This document shows, piece after piece, positions 8,711 to 17,125 of a stretch of 64,000 nt of DNA (the first letter of the stretch is position 1; the number at the start of each line of letters is the position of its first letter). The stretch is taken from NCBI RefSeq assembly GCF_012274265.1, contig NZ_JAANYY010000005.1, positions 372,001 to 436,000 on the forward strand. Reading direction: 5' to 3'. The notes under the pieces are model-generated. The model saw only the letters and a list, made by a program, of their open reading frames with translations. It did no database searches and was not told where the DNA came from. Source of the stretch: Sphingopyxis microcysteis (GTDB lineage Bacteria; Pseudomonadota; Alphaproteobacteria; Sphingomonadales; Sphingomonadaceae). Both the position numbers and the translations under genes were made by a program.

Positions 8711-9693
8711 CGGCAGCGGTCGCCGAGCGGGTCTATCTTGGCAGCTATCTCTCGCCATTGTCGTTTGCGCTCGAACGGGCCGACGTCACCGACATCTATA
8801 TCAACCGCCCGGAAGAGCTGTGGGTCGAAACGCTGGGCGGCGCGATCGAGCGGCATGATGTTCCCGCACTCGACGCATCGCTGCTGGCCCGACTGGCACG
8901 GCAGGTCGCGGCGCTCAGCCACCAGGGGATCAGCCGCGAGCATCCCCTGCTGTCGGCAAGCCTGCCCGACGGCTCGCGCATTCAGATCGTCGCACCGCCC
9001 GCGACGCGCGGCGATCTGGCGATCGCCATTCGCAAGCACGTGTCGGCCGAGCTGACGCTCGACGATTATGTCGCCGCCGATGCGTTTCGCGCTGTCCGCA
9101 AGGCCGGGCAGGGGCAAGCCGCAGTGGTCGAGCGGGTGCGTGCACTGGTCGACAGCGGCGATATCGCCGGAGCACTGCGTGCGGCGGTACGGGGGCGCCT
9201 CAATGTGCTGATCTCGGGCGGGACGTCATCGGGCAAGACGACTTTTCTCAATGCGCTAATCCGCGAAATCCCGGCCGAAGAGCGGCTGGTCCTGATCGAA
9301 GATACGCCCGAGATCCGGATAGCGCATGCCAACGCCGTCGGCTTGATCGCCGCCCGCAGCGCGCTGGGCGAGGCATCGGTCACTGCGAACGACCTTGTAT
9401 CGGCATCGCTCCGCATGCGCCCCGACCGCATCATCCTTGGCGAGCTGCGCGGTCCGGAGGCCTTTGCGTTTCTGCGTGCGATCAACACTGGTCATCCAGG
9501 CTCGATGACCACCATCCACGCTGACAGCGTCGAGCGCGCGTTCGAGCAGCTGGCCTTGTTAGTGCTGGAGGGCGGCTCGACGCTCCAGCGCGCCGATATC
9601 CTGTCCTACGTGCGCACGACCGTGGATATCGTGCTCCAGCTCAGCCGCGATGCGACCGGGCGGCATGTGTCGGGGATATCGGTCGGGGGTTGA
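8707..9693 (+). CDS. virB11: VirB11 traffic ATPase
   Basis: A 328-residue hexameric ATPase of the VirB11/PulE family. The Walker A motif G-G-T-S-S-G-K-T is at residues 171-178, followed by the Asp box (V-L-I-E-D-T-P-E-I), the Walker B-like D-R-I-I-L-G-E-L-R and the His box G-H-P-G-S-M-T-T-I-H-A. It switches the secretion machine between pilus assembly and substrate transfer. It is the last gene of the operon; no virD4 coupling ATPase or relaxase gene follows before the tRNA gene. Confidence 0.95.
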   Translation: MTAAVAERVYLGSYLSPLSFALERADVTDIYINRPEELWVETLGGAIERHDVPALDASLLARLARQVAALSHQGISREHPLLSASLPDGSRIQIVAPPATRGDLAIAIRKHVSAELTLDDYVAADAFRAVRKAGQGQAAVVERVRALVDSGDIAGALRAAVRGRLNVLISGGTSSGKTTFLNALIREIPAEERLVLIEDTPEIRIAHANAVGLIAARSALGEASVTANDLVSASLRMRPDRIILGELRGPEAFAFLRAINTGHPGSMTTIHADSVERAFEQLALLVLEGGSTLQRADILSYVRTTVDIVLQLSRDATGRHVSGISVGG

Positions 9694-9952
9694 TGTCATT
9701 TCGGCGATTGGTCGCTTCGCGATCAACACCTCGATGAATCGCTACCTTGGGGAATCGCCTGGCCAGTGCGGCTTCTTCATCGTTACCGCCGAAGGGTTAT
9801 CGGGTTGCAATTTTGCAAACTGCTCCTCCGCCATTGCCTTGAAGCCGTTGGCCGTCGCCACGGTGGCAGCGATCCGATCGAGCCTGATCCGTTCCCGAAC
9901 TCCCCGTCAAACAGTCAGCTTGGAGCCGTTTGGAACCCTGCGAGAAGGATTT
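9694..9952. other. Intergenic stretch between virB11 and tRNA-Glu
   Basis: No convincing gene is visible. The minus strand is open without an ATG from the tRNA 3' end down to a stop near 9749 and reads like degraded coding sequence (it includes R-I-A-A-T-V-A-T-A-N-G-F-K-A-M-A), possibly a remnant left beside the tRNA. I cannot assign it. Confidence 0.4.
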
Positions 9953-10027
9953 TGGTGACCCTTGCGGGAATCGAACCCGTGTTTCAGCCGTGAGAGGGCC
10001 GCGTCCTGACCGCTAGACGAAGGGGCC
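9953..10027 (-). tRNA. tRNA-Glu (anticodon CTC)
   Basis: The minus strand reads a 72-nt cloverleaf plus encoded CCA: acceptor 5' G-G-C-C-C-C-T, D-arm C-G-T-C-T-A-G-C-G-G-T-C, anticodon loop C-C-C-T-C-T-C-A-C with anticodon CTC, T-loop T-T-C-G-A-T-T, and 3' CCA at 9953-9955. One acceptor pair is mismatched (C6 opposite A67) and one is a G-T wobble, so the 3' half may have been exchanged by an integration event. It sits directly downstream of the type IV secretion operon. Confidence 0.85.
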
Positions 10028-10080
10028 GCAGGGGGTCGGAAATTTTCGGAGAGAAAGCCCGCCGACCGCGCGCTTGACCG

Positions 10081-10129
10081 TGGTGACCCCTACGGGAGGG
10101 GTCGGATGGGTTACAAGCCCACGGTTTTC
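10081..10129 (-). repeat. tRNA 3'-end-like sequence near tRNA-Glu (possible att remnant)
   Basis: Bases 10081-10097 match the tRNA 3' end plus CCA at 9953-9969 in 15 of 17 positions and in the same orientation. The flanking bases form a perfect 7-bp hairpin (10085-10091 with 10097-10103). A further small stem resembling an anticodon arm with loop C-T-T-G-T-A-A lies just beyond. It is too degenerate to be a functional tRNA. A partial 3'-end copy beside a tRNA is what integrative elements leave behind. Confidence 0.4.
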
Positions 10130-10928
10130 CGTCGTTTTCTGCGAAGTGAGACGACGCATGTGTACTCATTGGGTGTACTCACGATTGTGAGCAGGCTGTC
10201 ACAATAGCAGTTGCTAAGATAATCTGTAAAGGCCGTCTGCGCCTGATGGACGAACCCGCTTCGCAGCATGGGCGCCAAAACTGAGGTAGCGGAGGATACA
10301 CGGACGTTGAGCAAGGCGGCGTGGTAATGCCGATCATAGAGCTCCTGCAACGATGAGGAGCATATGGTGACTATTGTTACGGTCCACGTTCCCGTCACCT
10401 CGCTTCGCCAGCGCACGCAGCATGATAAGAGGATGCGCGGCTTGGGTCGGCACACCCAGCAAGACTAAATCAGCCGCGTCCGACGCTTGCTGCATTCCTC
10501 GGTCGCCCTCTCGATACGGCAACAACCGAAGATCTCGGGCGCCTGCAGCTATATTAGCACGAGAAGGGCGTCAGCGCGTCAACCGTCAACGGCGCTGTCT
10601 CAGCTTTGCGTTTCCTGTTCGCGGGGACTATCGGGCAGCGGGACGTCGCGTGTTCTCTCGTCATCTCGCGTAATTCGCGCAAGCTGCCCGACGCGCTCCC
10701 GGCCATGGATCTTCGGAGAATACGGCTGAACATACGCCATCTGCTCGTCCGTCAGCTCGATAAATTGCTGAAATTCAGTCTCCTCGCAGTGCGCCTGAAT
10801 CATAAATCAATAGGTCCTGATTTTGCCGCCCGCATGCGGGGCCAAATGACCGCCGGCCCTCACGTTAAGACACTGACTGAAGGTGTTTCGAACTGGGACG
10901 AAGTTGCCAAGTGCACGCCGAAGTCACT

Positions 10929-10983
10929 TAACCGTTTGTTAAACGAGTTGCGAATCGACCCGCGCTCCGTTAACAAACGGTTA
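10929..10983. repeat. Perfect 14-bp inverted repeat with 27-bp spacer
   Basis: TAACCGTTTGTTAA at 10929-10942 is the exact reverse complement of TTAACAAACGGTTA at 10970-10983. There is no T-tract, so a simple terminator is unlikely. A regulator or recombinase binding site upstream of the pilin cluster is possible. Confidence 0.6.
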
Positions 10984-11292
10984 GCTTTTGAGGGCAGGGG
11001 TTAATCCACCGATCGGAAGAAGCTCGAAGGTGCGAGGGTCGCGGCACCTTTTAGAAGGGGGCGCCTGCTAACACGGGCATTACCCACATTCCTGTAGCTT
11101 TGCTCATTTGGGCAGGCCGTCTCTTGGGCGCTTCGCTCAGGGCGATGTCGTGCGACAATTGAACGAAGCCGAAGGTTTGCGCCGGGAATACCGGCGTGAG
11201 AAATGGTGACGTCGCGCAGCTCTTCGGTGGCACGGCGTGCCTCGTTTAATCTGATGATCGGCAATCGTGCTGGTTCATTGTGGAGAATAGTG

Positions 11293-11799
11293 ATGAAGAC
11301 TCTTTTTGCTGCTGCTTCGGTTCTTGCCGTGCTCGCTTCGACTCCTGCCGTGGCTGACGACAAGGCGGACGTCTCGATCACGGGCAACATCGCCCTGGTC
11401 TGCACCGTGTCGCCTGACGTCCGTGACGTGACCGTCGACCTCAATAGCACCGCCGCTCAGTCGGCTGGCAGCCTGACCTACCGCTGCAACGGCGCCAACG
11501 GCTTCACCCGGACGATTGCTTCGGACAATGCCGGTCAGCTCAACAACGTGGCCGGTGCAAATAAAGGCTTTGTGCCCTACACCATCACCCACGGCGGCGG
11601 CTCTGGCCTTGGCATCGCCACGCCTGTGTCACTGGCCACTCCTCACACGACGAACCTGGGTTCGTCCGGCGCCTTTGTGAACGGCCAGACCGGCACTTTG
11701 AGCCTGATCCTCGCCAAGCCGGCATCGGCCACCCTTGCGAACCCACTCTTCGCCGGTGACTACACCGATGTCGTTCGCGTTTCGATCACCGCCAACTGA
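11293..11799 (+). CDS. Csu-type (spore coat U domain) major pilin
   Basis: A 168-residue secreted subunit with a signal peptide ending A-V-A at about residue 21. A beta-rich SCPU-like domain follows, with two cysteines (A-L-V-C-T-V-S-P and T-Y-R-C-N-G) expected to form the family disulfide. It ends in the strand V-V-R-V-S-I-T-A-N that should donate to the neighbouring subunit. The ATG at 11293 is chosen because GGAG precedes it and a signal peptide follows. It is the first gene of the chaperone-usher cluster and is followed at once by a strong terminator, suggesting it is the most abundant subunit. Confidence 0.8.
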   Translation: MKTLFAAASVLAVLASTPAVADDKADVSITGNIALVCTVSPDVRDVTVDLNSTAAQSAGSLTYRCNGANGFTRTIASDNAGQLNNVAGANKGFVPYTITHGGGSGLGIATPVSLATPHTTNLGSSGAFVNGQTGTLSLILAKPASATLANPLFAGDYTDVVRVSITAN

Positions 11800-11828
11800 T
11801 AGGCTGCCTCATAACGAGGCGATGGATG

Positions 11829-11860
11829 CAGGGGTGGCTTTCTGAAGCCACCCCTGTTTT
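11829..11860 (+). terminator. Rho-independent terminator after the major pilin gene
   Basis: A perfect 12-bp stem (11829-11840 with 11845-11856) and a TCTG loop are followed by TTTT at 11857-11860. It lies between the first pilin gene and the rest of the pilus operon, so partial read-through would set high pilin relative to assembly proteins. Confidence 0.9.
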
Positions 11861-11889
11861 CGGCTTGGTTGCAGGAGGGTTTGGGTGTG

Positions 11890-12453
11890 ATGCGCAAGTA
11901 CATCTTGCTAGGCTGCTGGTTGGCAATCGCGTCTGCGTCGGCGCAGGCGCAGGTGGTCGAGCAGACGGTCCTGCAACCCCGCGATCAGACTTACTTCGAG
12001 CGTGATTTCGGCAAAGAGGCTGTGATTGCGATCAGAGCGGTCAACTCCCTTCAGTGTAGCGTGATTTTTGACCAAGCGTCAGCCACCGTAAATCTAGTCG
12101 CTTCGCGCGTCGAAGAAGTAGGCGTCAGTCTGAACTGCAATATACCCTTCCGGCTCAAGGCAACCGCCGCAAACGGCGCTCTTCGCCACACGGAACTGTA
12201 TCAGTCGGGCAACGCGCGAAGCTATCTCCCCTATTCGGTGTCTTGGCCATCAATGGTCAGCAATGGCGGTGAGCCGGTCGCGGCCAATTTTTCGGCAGCG
12301 GGTGCGCAATGGGCTGGCGGGCTGGATTTCGTATCCGGCACCTCAGTCATCGATCAGCACGGCGGAATGCGAATCAACTGGGGCAGCGCTCGAGAACTGC
12401 TCGCGGGAAATTACCGCGAGACATTTACAATTGAGATGGAACCCGTCGACTAG
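11890..12453 (+). CDS. Second pilin subunit of the chaperone-usher cluster
   Basis: A 187-residue exported protein with a signal peptide ending A-Q-A near residue 20. The mature part is beta-rich with paired cysteines (L-Q-C-S-V-I-F and S-L-N-C-N-I-P) and ends in alternating residues Y-R-E-T-F-T-I-E-M-E, compatible with an SCPU-type donor strand. It occupies the position of the minor subunit genes csuA/csuB in the csu operon order. The ATG at 11890 has AGGAGGG about ten bases upstream. Sequence similarity to the first pilin is weak, so its exact role is uncertain. Confidence 0.6.
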   Translation: MRKYILLGCWLAIASASAQAQVVEQTVLQPRDQTYFERDFGKEAVIAIRAVNSLQCSVIFDQASATVNLVASRVEEVGVSLNCNIPFRLKATAANGALRHTELYQSGNARSYLPYSVSWPSMVSNGGEPVAANFSAAGAQWAGGLDFVSGTSVIDQHGGMRINWGSARELLAGNYRETFTIEMEPVD

Positions 12454-12486
12454 AGTCGTTGTGAGCCATCCAGCAAGGGTCAGACC

Positions 12487-13206
12487 ATGTCAGTGTGTCG
12501 CAAAATTTTCGGATGGACCGCGGCTACCGCGGTTTTGTTCGCAACGCCAGCTGCGGCGCATCGGGTATACCCGATGAGCTATGAGCTGGCCCCGACTGGT
12601 TCCGGCGCGTCGACCGTACTGCGGGTCGACAATACCACCGACCGACCGATCACGCTTGAAGTCGTGGTGGAGAAGCGGAGCTGGGACGAAGCGGGGCAGG
12701 AAACGCGTACCCCTGCGGAGGACGATTTTGTGGTCCTCCCGCCCCAGATGGTGGTCGAGCGGGGGAAGACCCAGGCTGTTCGCATACAATATGTGGGCGA
12801 GCCCGTCGTCAACGACACTGCGATGTATGTGATCGGAATCAACCAGGTACCGGTTGTCGATCCGAACGCACCGACTGGCGTGCAGTTCGTGATCAATTTT
12901 GGAACCGCCGCCTACGTGGTGCCGGCGGGCGCAAAGACGGAACTCAAGGTTGTCTCCGTCAAAGCGGCTAGCGAGCCCGGGCTGATGGACGTGCTGCTAG
13001 AAAATACTGGCTCGCGATATGCGCCGCTTGGTAACACGACCTGGACGTTCACCAACGCCGCGGGCGCGAAGATGGAACTCACTGGAGATCCGTTGCGAGA
13101 GACGCTGGTAGCGTCCGTTGTGCCGTCTCATGGCCGTCGGCTTTACAAAATCCCTGCCGCCAAGAACTTCGACTTGTCGGGGCCGGTGCAGCTGACGATC
13201 AAGTAG
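12487..13206 (+). CDS. Periplasmic pilus chaperone (PapD/CsuC-like)
   Basis: A 239-residue protein with a signal peptide ending A-A-A near residue 24 and two immunoglobulin-like domains. The N-terminal domain shows the chaperone pattern of R-V-D-N-T-T-D-R-P-I-T-L-E followed by V-L-P-P-Q-M-V-V-E-R-G-K-T-Q-A-V-R-I, where the Arg and Lys are those used to anchor subunit C-termini. It shields pilins in the periplasm and passes them to the usher. AAGGG precedes the ATG at 12487; the usher follows within 35 bases. Confidence 0.87.
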   Translation: MSVCRKIFGWTAATAVLFATPAAAHRVYPMSYELAPTGSGASTVLRVDNTTDRPITLEVVVEKRSWDEAGQETRTPAEDDFVVLPPQMVVERGKTQAVRIQYVGEPVVNDTAMYVIGINQVPVVDPNAPTGVQFVINFGTAAYVVPAGAKTELKVVSVKAASEPGLMDVLLENTGSRYAPLGNTTWTFTNAAGAKMELTGDPLRETLVASVVPSHGRRLYKIPAAKNFDLSGPVQLTIK

Positions 13207-13237
13207 AAGCCAGGTGGGGGGGCATCGAAGACGGTTA

Positions 13238-15724
13238 GTGTCAGAGTTTTCTGCCAAGGCTTATTTCTTGGCTGGTGCGGCGGCTTGTGCTGCTGTCGCC
13301 GCCCCGCCAGCCAAGGCGCAGTACGCTCAGCCTCAGGCTTCTGATCCTCCAGCACAAGCGCAGCGCACCATCGATGTGAACCTCCCGCTCACCTTGCGAG
13401 ACGTTTACATTGGCGACATCGCCGCTCGCACGACGACGGGCGGCGAAGTGATCGGGGTCGATGCCAAACGGTTCCGCGACCTGATAGGCCCTCGCGTCAA
13501 CGACAGCGCGCGCGCAGAGCTCGAAGCGCGCATCGCCGCCGCCGATCCCCTGATATCGCTCGCGGCGTTGCAAGTGCCCGGGATCGAGGTCGCGTTCGAT
13601 TCTGCCAATCTCTCTTTGTCGGTGTCCATTTCACCCGAAATCGCACGGGCGCAGGAACTTGCGCTAAGCCCCAATATCATCGACTCACCCAACAAGAATA
13701 CGATGCTCCCGGCGGCGTTCGCCGGAGGTATGAACTTCTTCGTTTCGAAGGCGTTTGTGCATCATGATAAACTCAATCCCGCGCGGGAGGGTGGAAAGCC
13801 GACGACCGTTGGCATCGACGGCTTCTTGAACGTCGGTGGTATAGACGGCGCGTACCTGTTTCATCAGTGGACCTATAATGGTGGCAGAGATGCTCGCCTG
13901 ACCCGTGGCAATATCACTCTGATCCACGATGATTGGCGGAACGCAATTCGGTATGCCGCCGGAGACGTGGATCCATTCGCGCTGCCGCTCCAGGGAGCGA
14001 CTCCGCTCGGCGGTGTCGCAATTACACGCGCCTTTGCCGAACTTCAGCCAACGCGAAACGTCAGGCCCGCCGGGCGTACGAGCTTCACGCTTGATCGTGA
14101 TGCGATTGTTGAGGTGGAAGTAAACGGGGTCATCACCCGCACCATCCAACTCAGTGCCGGCACCTATAACTTGCGCGACCTTCCCTTCACCGAAGGGCTA
14201 AACGAGGTGCGTCTCCTAATCCAGGACGAGGCCGGCCGGCGCGAGATCGCGTCTTTTTCTAGGTCCTTCACTACCACTCTCCTCGAGGAAGGTATCAACG
14301 AGTTTTCATTTGCCGTGGGCTTTCCTCGTTTCCCGACGGAAAAGGGTTTCCGCTATGGGGGCAATCCGCAGTTCTCGGGATTTTTTCGGCAGGGTGTCAC
14401 CCAAAGCGTCACGCTGGGCATCAATGCGCAAGCCGACAGACACGCCCAGGTAGCAGGGGGCGAGGCTCTCCTAGCAACGACGCTGGGGACATTCCGAATG
14501 GAAGCGTCTGCGAGCACCTCTCGGGCGGGCGAAGGTTTCGCCGCAGCATTTGGCTGGATCAAGTCATTCAGCCTGCTTGATCAGCTGGGCGAGGTGGAGG
14601 CAATCTGGGACCATCGTAGTCGTGACTTTTCCGTCCTAAACGACGGATCCGTAGGACAAGATATCAAGAACGATGTCGCCTTTCGATACCGCCAGGCATT
14701 GCCAGGCCGAGTTTTCGCCAATGCTGCCTTCGGTTACACAGATCGGCGCGTCGGCAGAGACCGGACGCGCTGGTCAGGCGGCCTCAGTCGCTCCTTCGGG
14801 AAACTCAATGTGTCGGTCCTTTATGAGGGAGAGGACGAGCAGTTTCGCGGTGTCGATCACAGGGTGTTCTTCAACCTCAGCTTTCGCCTCGGATCGCGCG
14901 ATGGCATTAACGCGCGCTACGAGACTGGAAGTGACCGCTACCGCGTCGAATACGAACGGAGTCTGACCAACTCTGTCGGCAGTCTAGGCTTCCGTGCTGG
15001 AGTAAGCGGTGCCGACGGCGAACGCGGCTTCCAAGGCGAAGTTAACTACATCACCAATCGCGCAGAATTAGGTGGTCGGTTCGATTTGTTCGATGACACG
15101 GTATCGGGTGGGCGTGTGCGCCAAACAACTTTACGGGCAGCCACTGCAATTGGCTTTGCTGACGGCGCCGTCGCGGTCGGTCGCCCATATCGCGATGGCT
15201 TTGCAATCGTCGAGCGCCACAAGACTTTGGCCGAGAGTTCCGTGAAGGTTGCAGTTGGTGGCGCCGGGGAGGTTTACGCACGGGTCGATGCCCTTGGCCC
15301 GGCACTCGTCACAACGAATCGTCCGTACCAGAGAAACTTAGTAACTGTGGACGTCGAGAACCTGCCAACCGGATATGACCTTGGTGCCGGCACTTTCGAA
15401 GTGTTTCCGGGAAGTGGCAGCGGATTCAGGTTAACTGTTGGCTCCGATGCCGCGAGCACGGTTATGGGCGTTCTTGTGGACACCGAAGGGCAGCCAGTTT
15501 CTCTGATCGTTGGCACGCTCAAATCAAGAGACCGTCCTGGGGACCCACCGATACCGTTGTTCACAAACAGGGCGGGCAGGTTCGCGGCAACCGGCCTGAA
15601 GCCAGGTCGTTATAAACTTGCTATCGGTTCTGATGAGGACACAGGGCTGGAGATTGTCATCCCGACTGACAGTGCGGGATTGGTCAATGTCGGAAAAGTC
15701 CAGATGTCGGGAGCGAGCAAATGA
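13238..15724 (+). CDS. Outer-membrane usher (FimD/CsuD-like)
   Basis: An 828-residue usher of normal length. A signal peptide ends at A-K-A-Q near residue 28. Next come the N-terminal periplasmic domain and a long beta-barrel with a plug-like region (about 230-330, with the usher motif F-T-E-G-L-N-E-V-R-L-L-I-Q-D). C-terminal periplasmic domains follow, including the carboxypeptidase-regulatory-like repeat G-R-F-A-A-T-G-L-K-P-G-R-Y. It forms the pore through which chaperone-subunit complexes are polymerised. GTG 13238 is preferred over GTG 13214 because it gives a cleaner signal peptide. Its stop overlaps the next start in ATGA. Confidence 0.87.
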   Translation: MSEFSAKAYFLAGAAACAAVAAPPAKAQYAQPQASDPPAQAQRTIDVNLPLTLRDVYIGDIAARTTTGGEVIGVDAKRFRDLIGPRVNDSARAELEARIAAADPLISLAALQVPGIEVAFDSANLSLSVSISPEIARAQELALSPNIIDSPNKNTMLPAAFAGGMNFFVSKAFVHHDKLNPAREGGKPTTVGIDGFLNVGGIDGAYLFHQWTYNGGRDARLTRGNITLIHDDWRNAIRYAAGDVDPFALPLQGATPLGGVAITRAFAELQPTRNVRPAGRTSFTLDRDAIVEVEVNGVITRTIQLSAGTYNLRDLPFTEGLNEVRLLIQDEAGRREIASFSRSFTTTLLEEGINEFSFAVGFPRFPTEKGFRYGGNPQFSGFFRQGVTQSVTLGINAQADRHAQVAGGEALLATTLGTFRMEASASTSRAGEGFAAAFGWIKSFSLLDQLGEVEAIWDHRSRDFSVLNDGSVGQDIKNDVAFRYRQALPGRVFANAAFGYTDRRVGRDRTRWSGGLSRSFGKLNVSVLYEGEDEQFRGVDHRVFFNLSFRLGSRDGINARYETGSDRYRVEYERSLTNSVGSLGFRAGVSGADGERGFQGEVNYITNRAELGGRFDLFDDTVSGGRVRQTTLRAATAIGFADGAVAVGRPYRDGFAIVERHKTLAESSVKVAVGGAGEVYARVDALGPALVTTNRPYQRNLVTVDVENLPTGYDLGAGTFEVFPGSGSGFRLTVGSDAASTVMGVLVDTEGQPVSLIVGTLKSRDRPGDPPIPLFTNRAGRFAATGLKPGRYKLAIGSDEDTGLEIVIPTDSAGLVNVGKVQMSGASK

Positions 15725-16605
15725 AAGTTCTTTTGGCCGCGGTAATGGTCGTTGCTCTTTTGGTAGGAACCCCATCAGCACAAGCCTGCGATCCGCAGAT
15801 CAGCAGAGTAGCTGCACCGCGTAACGACGCGTATGAGCCATTCTCGCCTGATGCTACCATTTACCCGTTAGAAGTCACGATAAGTAATCGTGCAGACCAG
15901 GCTTGTGACCTAAAGGTTCTCGCGATCGGTGGATCGTCTGGCAACAGGAAAATGACCGGTTCCGCATCTGGCGCCCCCCTCGTTTACGAAATCTTGGGCG
16001 CGCACGGTGTCCGTCTTCCGAACGAGCAGGACAGCGGGTTCGGAGTACCTGTTGCGCTGGGTCCGAACGCAGAGACGATCCTTCGTCTTCAGGTGAGGAT
16101 CCCGGCAGGTCAAGTAGTCCCATCTGGGCATTACGACGAAAACATCCAACTGCGCTTGGTCGGCCAGACCGGCGGTGTTCGTGCGGACCGCCGCCTACCC
16201 TTAAGTGTACAGGTTCAGTCACGCGCGCAGGTCAATTTAGCGGGCACTGCTAGTGTGTTCAATGCAGGCGTACGCAGCGCAGTGTTGTCGCTGGGAGAAC
16301 TGACTGACGGCTCAACGAACCAGATCTTTATCCAACTAAGGGCCAACGAACCCGTGCGTGTTCGGCTGGATTCGAGAAATCGCGGCATGCTCGCGCACGT
16401 GGGGATGAAGTCGGAGGTCATCCCGTACACTCTGGTTGTGGATGGGACACCCGCGAACCTGGCGGGCCCATTCTTTCTTACGCGGTCACCTCGTCGAACC
16501 CTAGAAGGAGCGTCGTATAGGGCTGTGGCAACCGTCCCGAAAGTCGGCAATAAATTTGCGGGCGAGTATCGCGACTTGATAGTGATCAGCGTCGACGCGA
16601 TATGA
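15721..16605 (+). CDS. Csu-type tip adhesin/minor subunit (CsuE-like)
   Basis: A 294-residue exported protein with a signal peptide ending S-A-Q-A at residue 22. It has two beta-rich halves, a two-domain layout as in CsuE tip adhesins. The second half (from about residue 170) looks like an SCPU pilin domain ending in F-A-G-E-Y-R-D-L-I-V-I-S-V, similar to the end of the first pilin. It is translationally coupled to the usher gene. In csu operons the gene after the usher encodes the adhesive tip, so surface attachment is the likely role; the ligand is unknown. Confidence 0.65.
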   Translation: MKVLLAAVMVVALLVGTPSAQACDPQISRVAAPRNDAYEPFSPDATIYPLEVTISNRADQACDLKVLAIGGSSGNRKMTGSASGAPLVYEILGAHGVRLPNEQDSGFGVPVALGPNAETILRLQVRIPAGQVVPSGHYDENIQLRLVGQTGGVRADRRLPLSVQVQSRAQVNLAGTASVFNAGVRSAVLSLGELTDGSTNQIFIQLRANEPVRVRLDSRNRGMLAHVGMKSEVIPYTLVVDGTPANLAGPFFLTRSPRRTLEGASYRAVATVPKVGNKFAGEYRDLIVISVDAI

Positions 16606-16628
16606 GCATCGCCCAAGACCAGATCTCC

Positions 16629-17027
16629 TTAAGATCGCGCGATCGCTTCGAGATGCAGAGTTTTTAGGTCCTCAGCTGCCCCTGCTTCGCTAAACTCTAC
16701 ACGAAATTCCGACCCCGTCGTTGCTGATCCGGAAAAAGGTGTTCGCGCAATAAGCGCGGTTCCGTCTCGCACCGGGTAAGACGTTCCATCCACTGAGACC
16801 CCGCTCACGCGGCTGCCCTCTGGAAAAGCCATTCGAAGATTGTACCATGTGTTACAATCCTCCGTGATTACAACTTGGAGCGTTCCTTCGCGTAGATCGG
16901 CGTGGGCGACAGAAGCGCTACAGGACACAGGCACGCGACCTATCAGCTCAAAACTCGCGCTCGCGGCCTGGGCCGGCAAGGACATCGGCACAAGCGTCGC
17001 CACTGTCAGCGTCGTTAGAACCTTCAT
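16629..17027 (-). CDS. Small SCPU-like pilin, convergent with the pilus operon
   Basis: A 132-residue exported protein with a signal peptide ending Q-A-A near residue 22. A short beta-rich domain follows, with cysteines in V-S-C-S-A-S and E-D-C-N-T-W. The ATG at 17027 follows an AAAGGAG-type ribosome-binding site (complement of 17031-17044). It runs toward the adhesin gene and stops 23 bases from it. Its upstream region is cut by an IS3-family element inserted about 60 bp before the start, so its native promoter may be gone or replaced. It could be an extra pilin or a decoy subunit. Confidence 0.6.
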   Translation of the reverse strand: MKVLTTLTVATLVPMSLPAQAASASFELIGRVPVSCSASVAHADLREGTLQVVITEDCNTWYNLRMAFPEGSRVSGVSVDGTSYPVRDGTALIARTPFSGSATTGSEFRVEFSEAGAAEDLKTLHLEAIARS

Positions 17028-17125
17028 CTCTAAGCGCTCCTTTCTCTCGTAAAAGATCGCATAGAGCTTGAAGGTAAATATTTTGGAACTGTGACCGGCC
17101 CCCACCGAGTGGCCCGATTGGATTG

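Larger units (their letters stand above)
10028..11292. other. Decayed region with no intact gene
   Basis: About 1.26 kb without a supportable gene. Fragments on the minus strand look like degenerated coding sequence: 10111-10525 reads coherently only if two frames are joined, and 10600-10803 starts E-L-T-D-E-Q-M-A-Y, resembling the start of an IS5-type transposase, then loses similarity. The stretch also holds a tRNA-like hairpin (10081-10129), a 14-bp inverted repeat (10929-10983) and the leader of the pilin gene. I read it as a scar between the secretion locus and the pilus locus. Confidence 0.5.

Noticed and set aside
1408..9693. Calling the locus a complete conjugation system
   Set aside because: No relaxase, VirD4 coupling protein, VirB5 or origin of transfer is visible in the window.
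10606..11004. A 132-codon plus-strand frame in the decayed region
   Set aside because: No ribosome-binding site, no motif, and it crosses the inverted repeat at 10929; treated as chance.
12568..12577. GGGTATACCC inside the chaperone gene
   Set aside because: It resembles the GntR palindrome but lies within coding sequence of an unrelated cluster and lacks the TGGT...ACCA ends.
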